This document shows, in pieces, positions 51,601-64,000 of a DNA stretch of 64,000 bases. Under the pieces are notes generated by a model that was not told the origin of the DNA, did no database searches, and saw only the letters and a program-made list of their open reading frames with translations. The number at the start of each line of letters is the position of its first letter. Position 1 is the stretch's first letter. The stretch lies in NCBI GenBank assembly GCA_027704905.1, contig CM051000.1, positions 18,619,949-18,683,948 of the forward strand, in the 5' to 3' direction. The DNA comes from Muraenolepis orangiensis (taxonomy: Eukaryota; Chordata; Actinopteri; Gadiformes; Muraenolepididae). The position numbers and the translations under genes are program-made.

Positions 51601-54476
51601 ACGTACAGAAACGTGTTTGTGGGTCAGCGCAAATTCATCCGCCAAAATCGCAGCTTGCTGGAGTGTAGCCACCTTGTGTTCGTTCAAGTAGATCACGGTT
51701 CGCTCGGGCATGCAGGTTTTGAACTGCTCAATGAGTACCAACTCGCTCAACGATGCCAAGTCCTCCACTTTACACGCCGAACACCACCGATCAAAAAGGG
51801 TTCTCTGTTCACGGGAGAAATCAACATTTGTCTGAGAAGGAGACTTTCTGAGAGTGCGAAAACGCTGTCTATACGCTTCCGGAACTAGCTCGTACACACG
51901 CAAGACAGCACTTTTCACACTCTCATAAATTAAGCTGTCAGCCATTGTTAACGAAGCACATGCCTCCTGCGCCTTACCAGTGAGCCTGCATTGCAATAAA
52001 ATTGCCCACATGTCCACTGGCCAATGCAGGGCATGTGCTATGCGTTCAAAGGCAGCAAAATAAGCCTCCACTTCAGACTCGCGAAAGATGGGAACTAATG
52101 AGATATGCTGGCTAATATTGAAGGGTGCCTGTGAGAGTACTCCAGCTGGAGAGGAAGTAGCATCACGCATAGTGTTACTACTCTCCAACTCCAGCTTCCT
52201 CATCGACAGTTGGAATTGTCTATCCTTCTCCTCCCTTCTCTCTCTCTCTTCCCGGTCTCTCTCTTTCTCTTCCCGGTCTCTCTCTTTCTCCTCCCGGTCT
52301 CTCTCCTCCTTTCTCTCTCTCTCTTCCCGGTCCTCCCTGCGTATAGCCGCCCTCTCCTCTAACTGGAGACGGGCTAAACGCAGCCGTGTCCTCTCTTTTG
52401 CACCAGAAGAGGCAGCAGAACCATGCTCGGAACCCACAGAGCCATCACTCTCAGGTTCTGACACACCAACCCCCTCAATCTCAATCTTAGCAGTGGCAGC
52501 TCTTTTCGAAATAGCCCCACCCTTTGGGCTAAGAACACCTGCGGGAGACTCACCAGAACCATCGCCGAGCATGATGTCCTCCGTCTCAACCTCCTGGGTC
52601 ATGGGCAAGCTGAATACCTCCTGGTCCAATAACCCAGACAGCACAGCTGCCTTCAATTCAGCTTTGCTTAACGAACTCTGGACAGAAATACCAAAATGTT
52701 TGGCAATTATCCATAAGTCTGCCTTTCTGCAGCCATCTACCTGTTCTACAGTAGGGTCTACCAAAAAGGCGTCCAAATTAAACGCTGCCATAGCCATCTC
52801 CTCTACCACAGAAAAATGACTACGCAACCGAGTCCTCAAACGTTAACACAAAAGAAAACGGAGGGTACTCACCTACAAAATAATCCGTGCGCGACCACAA
52901 CACACTCAAATAGCCACGTTCCTTTTTATACACACTAACCAATCTTATTTAAATCACCACATCTACTACTAACAAAAAAACAACAAATGTCGGTTCCTAA
53001 CCAACTAACTAGGACCACCTGGTTTTCACTCTAACTATCCCAATTAACTACTCCCCTAGCGGGATGAGGGCTACACCTATCTTCAGTCGCTTACCGATAT
53101 CATCGCGCACTCCACCGGGGTACACGACGCGACGCCCCCCCTCCCCCTAACCAACCAGGCGAATCCACCCGTTACCTATGTGGCATAAAATCAAAATGGT
53201 TAGGTTCACAACACAGGAACGAATTACAACGCGCAGCACGGAAACACAATACAATTTACCAAAGAAAAACGTAAACCTACCTGACACGCTCCAATCGACA
53301 AGCCCACATGTCAGATACAACAAATGGAACTCTACAATTGGGCAAAGGAACGAGCCCCCATGTCACAACCAAAGGTCTAACGACCAAACAAATTACACCT
53401 GGACCGGGCTGTTGTGAAGCCAACCCGTCCAGTGAGCGCTTTTAAGCACAGGTCCCGGCAGGAATTTAGACAAAACGTTTGTTACAAGGGTAAATTATAT
53501 TTATTCACTATGGGGAATCAAACCCACAACAACACAAAAACGCATCGCATCCACACACTGTGGCAAACAGGCAACCTCTAACACTCCACTCTGGTCGGTG
53601 GCAATGACACAATGAGGCGCCCGGATGGGTGTCACATGGCAGGCTTTATCCACCCGTCCTAACGAGGCTGATTGCCGACAGCCGCCGCTCATCAGGCAAT
53701 CAGCGCTCTCTAGAGGAGAGACGGGCGGCACCTGGGAAGGAGAAACAAAAAGGGGCCAATACAATGGTGACACACATAAAATACAAATAACAAAACCCAC
53801 CCATGGACGTCACAGTACCCTTCACTGGAACTGAGGGGCCAAGCCAAAAGCCTGAGAGACAGCACCAGACCATTATCTTTCCTAAACCAAACTTTACAGT
53901 CGGCCCTATTCATTCCGAAGAAGTTTCCATCTCCCACCACATATGTATAACTAACTTCTAGTTTTATCGACTGCCACATATCTGGAACTAACTTCTGTTT
54001 TTTATAACTTCTTGAACTTGTTTTCAAAGATGCCCTCAGGGAGGACATGCAATCAGATGAGCGGGATAGAGACAATGGTGGGGAGGACGAGGAGAGGACC
54101 AGTAGTTCATCAGAGCAGGAGACAGATGTTGAGGAGTGTGGTGAGATAGAGAAGAGGTCATCCGGCAGGGTTGGCGACTCTGAGGACTCTACAGGTGAGG
54201 AACCAGCTTTAAACATATACACACATAACGACCCAAGAGAAGTGTCTTTATTACGAACCACCAACAATGTGACAGCTTGAAGCAAGTAGCCGATTGGAAA
54301 AGAGGTAAAGTATTGTTTGTCTCCGTTCAGGGAAACAGGAAGTGAGGCAGGACAAGAAACCAGCTTGGACTCCTGGTTTCCTGTCCAGGAACAACAGAGA
54401 CGTGTACCACTACGCCGGCCATGACATCATCATCTACGAATCCCTCGACTCTTACGGATCAGTGATGTGGCCCGCA
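45631..54476 (+). CDS. METTL21-family protein lysine methyltransferase, 5' exons
   Basis: Three exons join in phase: 45631-45730 (ATG after GTCGGCAG|AA), 54030-54194 and 54331-54476, 137 codons. The first two code a long acidic, Ser-rich leader (EDQDEEDGG, SSSSEQETDVEE). The third holds the start of the family domain, WTPGFLSRN...YHYAGHDIIIYESLDSYG and VMWPA before the donor GCA|GTGAGT, as in METTL21C/E. These Rossmann-fold enzymes methylate lysines of chaperones and elongation factors using S-adenosylmethionine. The SAM-binding motifs should be in later exons, which are not in this window or fall in the gap at 56107. The 8.3-kb first intron contains the tandem duplication, a half-copy of exon 2 and an antisense LTR element. 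Confidence 0.65.
45906..45956. mobile_element. L2-type LINE 3' tail
   Basis: AAGTCGCTTTGGATAAAAGC then GTCTGCTAAAT and a (TGTAA)n end, the conserved 3' tail of fish L2-type LINEs and their SINE partners. The same tail appears at 46949-47010 and 48424-48480. Confidence 0.7.
46448..47010 (+). mobile_element. L2-type LINE 3' fragment
   Basis: Frames at 46448-46725 read the end of the L2 reverse transcriptase ORF (VNGTAPAYLQALVKPY, then APQWWNELLSHVRAAESLVS and FRKRLKTHLF) with a frame change. The characteristic GTCGCTTTGGATAAAAGC tail follows. Confidence 0.75.
47213..47750 (-). mobile_element. Tc1-like transposon fragment, left copy
   Basis: Minus-strand frames 47229-47597 and 47498-47746 together give the C-terminal part of a Tc1 transposase: IMVWCCLSGF, FQHDCAPVHKARS (second catalytic Asp), LDWPAQSPDLNPIEHLREEL (third acidic residue is the Glu). 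A frame change separates the halves. The left terminal repeat has been lost by a deletion of about 80 bp relative to the copy at 48698. Confidence 0.85.
47834..47908 (+). pseudogene. half-copy of METTL21-family exon 2
   Basis: A duplicate of the first 75 bp of exon 2 (54030-54104) with its acceptor (TTTTCAAAG|ATGCCC) but no donor, because the duplication boundary cuts it. It is a potential decoy acceptor in intron 1. Confidence 0.85.
48698..49159 (-). mobile_element. Tc1-like transposon fragment, right copy
   Basis: Same transposase fragment as at 47213, but keeping the terminal repeat (CACTATAAGGCCAAAAGTCA) at 48700. It is interrupted at GTACC by the LTR retrotransposon and continues at 53815 to about 53905. 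Confidence 0.85.
49160..49613 (-). repeat. 3' LTR
   Basis: 454 bp, TG...CA ends (TGTGACGTCC to GGTTGTGACA on the element's strand). An AATAAA signal lies at about 49299-49304 on the minus strand. By eye it is identical to the 5' LTR. Confidence 0.95.
49614..49624 (-). other. polypurine tract
   Basis: GGGGGGAGG directly upstream of the 3' LTR on the element's strand, the usual primer for plus-strand synthesis. Confidence 0.85.
49694..49875 (-). pseudogene. RNase H end fragment of the LTR element
   Basis: About 60 codons in a frame ending in a stop at 49694, with NPLVFLAQMYNSNQRLMRWA and DNVVADALSRG, the last conserved blocks of Gypsy RNase H. The catalytic first half is missing, replaced by rnf121 sequence. 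No integrase follows. Confidence 0.85.
49876..50521 (-). pseudogene. rnf121: captured rnf121 cDNA fragment (no RING)
   Basis: About 214 codons of RNF121 without introns, starting at its own ATG (50521). The N-terminal cytosolic part (SPEDKWRVEHARMHAKHKGH) and several membrane segments (EMLLILIVTFVVAQLVLVQ; VTLFQMCVVPLYFTTKLHWW; YKISYATGIVGY; VVMFTLFGINLIF) are clear. The copy ends after MCADFKASTVGYY, before the RING finger that makes RNF121 an endoplasmic-reticulum ubiquitin ligase. Near 50170 two bases are missing (FSG where the family has FSAV), so the second half (49876-50169) is in another frame. The upstream frame is fused with pro of the element. Host exons joined without introns show that spliced RNA was copied. 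Confidence 0.93.
50099..51274 (-). CDS. pro - rnf121 fusion frame of the LTR element
   Basis: An open frame in the -1 phase relative to gag and overlapping its end. It begins with the retroelement aspartic-protease active site (KILRDTGGSQSFILAG, DTG at 51242-51250) and continues with the protease flap/tail (GVDFIMGNDIAGGKV) and a linker (LTRQALISAQQND; EGVLMRTWVA). Then, through a short basic stretch that may be rnf121 5' UTR (RRNTGRQRGRSRK), it enters RNF121 at its Met (50521). It ends at 50099 shortly after the two-base loss at 50170. Translation would need a -1 shift or another start; no canonical slippery heptamer was seen in the overlap. Confidence 0.8.
   Translation of the reverse strand, partial: STENKILRDTGGSQSFILAGILPLDETSSCKSSALVRGIQMGFMPAPLHKIHVKSELITGCFPVAVRPCFPVEGVDFIMGNDIAGGKVIPVLEVVDAPVSELLCGELIESHPDVFPVCAVTRAQERKRDQGLALSDSICGEALAKDEWPSVGEMEKVAVSSVQGKLVIPKFADVPLPLTRQALISAQQNDSSLSSCFAAVASTATEASRRQTFVMEEGVLMRTWVARTGVADLKCGECRRNTGRQRGRSRKMTGVFEVEVDGVEHDHGLEHHHKPNRVDLSKPSPEDKWRVEHARMHAKHKGHEAMHAEMLLILIVTFVVAQLVLVQRKLRHSKSYNLVTLFQMCVVPLYFTTKLHWWRFLAMWFIFSGDGLRLVRCHSQAPQLHYAQVGL
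51220..52797 (-). CDS. gag of the LTR element
   Basis: An intact frame of 525 codons from the ATG at 52797 (a second ATG is at 52791). N-terminal domain (FNLDAFLVDPTVEQVDGC), an acidic and Pro/Ser middle, a long charged coiled coil (EERERKEERDREEKERDREE), then the capsid-like part with HISLVPIFRESEVEAYFAAF and the RQRFRTLRKSPSQ block. It has one CCHC zinc knuckle (CNYCKKIGHMVRDC) near residue 445. This is the structural protein that forms particles and packages RNA, and the only intact element gene. The frame ends at 51220, just past the point where pro opens. Confidence 0.9.
   Translation of the reverse strand: MAMAAFNLDAFLVDPTVEQVDGCRKADLWIIAKHFGISVQSSLSKAELKAAVLSGLLDQEVFSLPMTQEVETEDIMLGDGSGESPAGVLSPKGGAISKRAATAKIEIEGVGVSEPESDGSVGSEHGSAASSGAKERTRLRLARLQLEERAAIRREDREERERKEERDREEKERDREEKERDREERERREEKDRQFQLSMRKLELESSNTMRDATSSPAGVLSQAPFNISQHISLVPIFRESEVEAYFAAFERIAHALHWPVDMWAILLQCRLTGKAQEACASLTMADSLIYESVKSAVLRVYELVPEAYRQRFRTLRKSPSQTNVDFSREQRTLFDRWCSACKVEDLASLSELVLIEQFKTCMPERTVIYLNEHKVATLQQAAILADEFALTHKHVSVRNDVYVRGGSFSPRESTVRGDDERAFQPRSPPSRRGVVCNYCKKIGHMVRDCYTLRNRQEARGSAQKPKGVGLIGTVSCPDQNSSLGKPDSCFEPFLFDGYVSLSGKMCDQRRIKYSVIQEVLSRSS
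53350..53360 (-). other. primer-binding site, tRNA-Pro type
   Basis: TGGGGGCTCGT directly after the 5' LTR on the element's strand, complementary to the 3' end of proline tRNA over about 11 bases; the following bases no longer match. Confidence 0.75.
53361..53814 (-). repeat. 5' LTR
   Basis: 454 bp, same length and sequence by eye as 49160-49613. The right flank GTACCCTTCACTGG carries the target duplication. Confidence 0.95.
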
Positions 54477-54603
54477 GTGAGTTATCCTGGTCACATGACC
54501 CAACGTGGTCACATAAGTGGACCAATGGCCCATATCCCAGACCAGATGTCCCAGGTACTGGAGGTTTCCAGAACACCCAGACCAACACCTCATCCTCTGG
54601 TTG

Positions 54604-54735
54604 GCTCTTCTCCGTCCTGGCCTGAAATTGGTGGAATGAACTTCCCACGGATGTCAGGACTGCAGAGTCACTGCCCATCTTCCACCGCAGGCTGAAAACT
54701 CACCTCTTCAGAAAACACTGCCTGGATCCTTCATC
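54604..54735 (+). mobile_element. L2-type LINE fragment
   Basis: Frames read WNWWNELP and LPIFHRRLKTHLFRKH with a shift, the closing motif of L2 reverse transcriptase ORFs. Confidence 0.5.
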
Positions 54736-54834
54736 CCTCTTTTTACTTTTTAAAAATACTTTTTTAAAGTCTTTCTAAGTAGATTGTTTGCCTGTTAGTT
54801 ACATATTGTTGTATTGTTGGCCAACTTATTGTAC

Positions 54835-56106
54835 CGTATTGACCCGAATATAAGACGACCCCGATTATAAGACGACCCCTCTTTTTCAAGACTCATTTTT
54901 GGAGCAAAAAAAATTTGAAGACCAAATATTTTTTTTTAGAAAGAAAATAATTTTTTTTGAAAATAATGATAACACACATCACACATTGTGTTCAAATTTG
55001 CCTAACTTGGCGAACAAAAACAAAACAGGCTAGATAGATAGCAATAAAACAGTAGTGCAATAAAACGGTAGCGCAATAAAACAGTAGAGCAATGAAACAG
55101 TACAACATTTCAGAACATCAGTCTATTGGTCACATCACGTCTTCTCATTCAGCTCGTCTTCTACATCGCCGGGTTGTTCGCTCTCACTCCCGCTATCGTC
55201 ACTCACGTTGTCCGCTTCCCCGTCTCCTCCCACATCACGTCATCCTCGCTGCCATCCATGGCATTTGATACGCAGCATTTCTTAACCCATTAATGATGCT
55301 TTCTGGGGAAACGTCAGCCCATGCTTGCAATATCCATTCACAGAGCAAACGTACTGCAGGCTTTTGGATTTTTCCAGACGGTGTCAGAGCGTGATGACCA
55401 GCCAGGAGCCACTCTGTGTATCTCTTGCGCAGATTGCGCAGCTGGCTTGTCATTCCGCCCGGTATGATCACTAGGTCACCTAGTGATCATCACTCTTTCA
55501 CTTTTTGACTGGCTCAGTCAAGTGTCCACGGAAAGCATCCAGAATCAACATATTCCTCTTCTTTCTGAGTCCCCCACGCCGTCTGCCCCACACCACCTTG
55601 ACCAACTTGCCAGTCCACCACAAGCTCCGTCTCCATCCAGCCCTTTGCCTGGGCGCGTACGATAACGCCAGCTGGCTGCCTCTTTAGGTACAGTCACTGC
55701 CTCTTTAGGTACAGTCACTGCCTCTTTAGGTACAGTCTTGCGTTTTAAAACCACGTACGGGGGAAGTTTTGTCCCATCTGCGAGGCGCGTTAACATGACC
55801 GTTACTCGGCTCTTCTCGTTTCCAGTAGACTTCACAATCACTGATTTGTCGCCTTTCTTATGCACTGTGACAGATGTTGGCATGTCAAAATACACAGGCG
55901 TTTTTCTTTTTTCAAGTTGGTCGCTGTGTCTCTCCATTTCTATCTCTCCAGGTAACTGTTTTTATGTACTGTTACTTTAAGACTTTGAGTGACTGTCGCG
56001 CGGTGTCTCGGAACACTCGTTTGGCGCGATCTGTTGTTGCGCAATTACATGTGCAATTACGGTACATCGAAAAGTCTAAACCCCGATTATAAGAAGACCC
56101 CTCTTT
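54835..56106 (-). mobile_element. pogo/Tigger-like transposon with DDE transposase remains
   Basis: The left end shows a TATAAGACGACC-type terminal repeat twice (54849 and 54866). Minus-strand frames give a DDE_1-type transposase: 55545-55937 with KTPVYFDMPTSVTVHKKG (first catalytic Asp in the YFDMP block) and GNEKSRVTVMLTRLADGTKL, and 55235-55471 with IPGGMTSQL and LRKRYTEWLLAGH. Between them part of the core is lost and 18-bp repeats (AGGTACAGTCACTGCCTC) have grown at 55683-55735. The right end is in the gap. Confidence 0.75.
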
Positions 56107-57106
56107 NNNNNNNNNNNNNNNNNNNNNNNNNNNNNNNNNNNNNNNNNNNNNNNNNNNNNNNNNNNNNNNNNNNNNNNNNNNNNNNNNNNNNNNNNNNNNN
56201 NNNNNNNNNNNNNNNNNNNNNNNNNNNNNNNNNNNNNNNNNNNNNNNNNNNNNNNNNNNNNNNNNNNNNNNNNNNNNNNNNNNNNNNNNNNNNNNNNNNN
56301 NNNNNNNNNNNNNNNNNNNNNNNNNNNNNNNNNNNNNNNNNNNNNNNNNNNNNNNNNNNNNNNNNNNNNNNNNNNNNNNNNNNNNNNNNNNNNNNNNNNN
56401 NNNNNNNNNNNNNNNNNNNNNNNNNNNNNNNNNNNNNNNNNNNNNNNNNNNNNNNNNNNNNNNNNNNNNNNNNNNNNNNNNNNNNNNNNNNNNNNNNNNN
56501 NNNNNNNNNNNNNNNNNNNNNNNNNNNNNNNNNNNNNNNNNNNNNNNNNNNNNNNNNNNNNNNNNNNNNNNNNNNNNNNNNNNNNNNNNNNNNNNNNNNN
56601 NNNNNNNNNNNNNNNNNNNNNNNNNNNNNNNNNNNNNNNNNNNNNNNNNNNNNNNNNNNNNNNNNNNNNNNNNNNNNNNNNNNNNNNNNNNNNNNNNNNN
56701 NNNNNNNNNNNNNNNNNNNNNNNNNNNNNNNNNNNNNNNNNNNNNNNNNNNNNNNNNNNNNNNNNNNNNNNNNNNNNNNNNNNNNNNNNNNNNNNNNNNN
56801 NNNNNNNNNNNNNNNNNNNNNNNNNNNNNNNNNNNNNNNNNNNNNNNNNNNNNNNNNNNNNNNNNNNNNNNNNNNNNNNNNNNNNNNNNNNNNNNNNNNN
56901 NNNNNNNNNNNNNNNNNNNNNNNNNNNNNNNNNNNNNNNNNNNNNNNNNNNNNNNNNNNNNNNNNNNNNNNNNNNNNNNNNNNNNNNNNNNNNNNNNNNN
57001 NNNNNNNNNNNNNNNNNNNNNNNNNNNNNNNNNNNNNNNNNNNNNNNNNNNNNNNNNNNNNNNNNNNNNNNNNNNNNNNNNNNNNNNNNNNNNNNNNNNN
57101 NNNNNN
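56107..57106. other. assembly gap, 1000 N
   Basis: Exactly 1000 N between the pogo element and the 3'-most recognised plekhg4 exon. Confidence 1.
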
Positions 57107-57181
57107 CACACATCCAGATGTACGGTCAGATGTACAAAAACACAACTTTAATGGTGGTTTAGTGTGTGTGTGTGTGCTGAC

Positions 57182-63687
<6,506 letters not shown>

Positions 63688-64000
63688 CTGAAAAATAAAA
63701 ATAAAAATGTTAATAACATCTAAATATTCCATCTATATTAGACCACATCATGTGGTCTAAAAGCATCCGTAAAAGCATCCGACTTTCCTAAACGCATGGG
63801 CCTACTAAAGGAGAAATAGATGCACGCTCCAAACAAAGTATTAAATCAACACTGGCAATAAAGTGTGCTGTTGTCGTAACTGTATCACGGTACACAGTAA
63901 ACTAGCGAAGAAAAAACCAGGTGGTTTTGTACAGAAATGATGCCATCTCTCTGTGAGGGCTGATGTTGCTCTAATGTTAGTCTATCGTGTTCCACCAATA

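Larger units (their letters stand above)
49160..53814 (-). mobile_element. Gypsy-type LTR retrotransposon carrying an rnf121 cDNA
   Basis: Complete 4655-bp insertion with 454-bp LTRs, 5-bp target duplication GTACC, primer-binding site, polypurine tract and, on the minus strand, gag then pro. Pol is almost gone. After a pro-like segment the sequence becomes an intronless piece of host rnf121 (49876-50521), then resumes in the last RNase H motifs (NPLVFL...NQRLMRWALLVQGYD...DNVVADALSRG), a stop and the polypurine tract. There is no reverse transcriptase or integrase, so movement needed proteins from an intact relative. The translated LTR frames are identical, which indicates recent insertion. 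It lies antisense in intron 1 of the METTL21-family gene. Confidence 0.93.
47909..54103. repeat. tandem duplication, right copy (deleted and invaded)
   Basis: 47909-48371 matches 45003-45467. About 1.43 kb (45468-46901, with exon 1 and the L2 frame) is then missing, the junction lying in a T run. 48372-49159 matches 46902-47618, and after the LTR element 53815-54103 matches 47619-47908. The right copy keeps the Tc1 left end, which the left copy has lost. Confidence 0.85.

Overview
The window is nuclear DNA from a teleost fish. The evidence is vertebrate split genes with GT-AG introns, fish-type mobile elements (BEL/Pao, Gypsy, Tc1, hAT, pogo, L2 tails and a tRNA-headed SINE) and a very high load of mini- and microsatellites, as in gadiforms, although the window does not prove the order. 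Three assembly gaps, each exactly 1000 N, lie at 9491-10490, 32320-33319 and 56107-57106. Exon calls rest on splice sites, phase and family resemblance read by eye; no alignment or search was run.

Layout. 1-3100: sequence without a recognised gene, a 24-bp minisatellite and a decayed Gypsy reverse transcriptase (minus strand). 4271-7621: a complete two-domain C-type lectin gene (minus), in a cluster of minisatellites. 8400-17100: a SINE, (CTA)n, a gap, an Ig-like scrap and minisatellites. 17471-22811: a broken BEL/Pao retrotransposon split by a 554-bp hAT element with a perfect 8-bp target duplication. 22812-29010: almost only tandem repeats. 29979-30394: one exon of the sialyltransferase st6galnac3 (minus). 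31130-32040: a 38-bp minisatellite. 33321-35710: a hAT transposon. 36014-40661: fbxo24 (plus), an F-box/RCC1-type gene whose first exon is a 60-bp coding tandem repeat. 41900-44660: minisatellites and AT-rich DNA. 45631-54476: the first three coding exons of a METTL21-family methyltransferase gene (plus), interrupted by a tandem duplication, Tc1 copies and a young LTR retrotransposon. 54835-56106: pogo-like transposase remains. 57182-63687: ten exons of a plekhg4-like Rho-GEF gene (minus) with a Tc1 element in one intron.

The most striking object is the LTR element at 49160-53814 (minus strand). Its two 454-bp LTRs are apparently identical, it has a 5-bp target duplication and an empty site is preserved nearby. 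It keeps gag and the start of pro, but reverse transcriptase, most of RNase H and integrase are missing. In their place is an intronless piece of the host gene rnf121, in the same orientation and joined in frame to pro. This is a host gene captured as cDNA by a retroelement, comparable to transduction by retroviruses.

A second theme is tandem repeats that grew out of exon-intron junctions. The lectin intron holds about 48 copies of its own splice donor. Three plekhg4 introns hold extra copies of the following exon's first bases, two of them with the acceptor. Four plekhg4 acceptors have a (UG)n tract in place of a polypyrimidine tract, and the st6galnac3 acceptor tract has become a triplet repeat.
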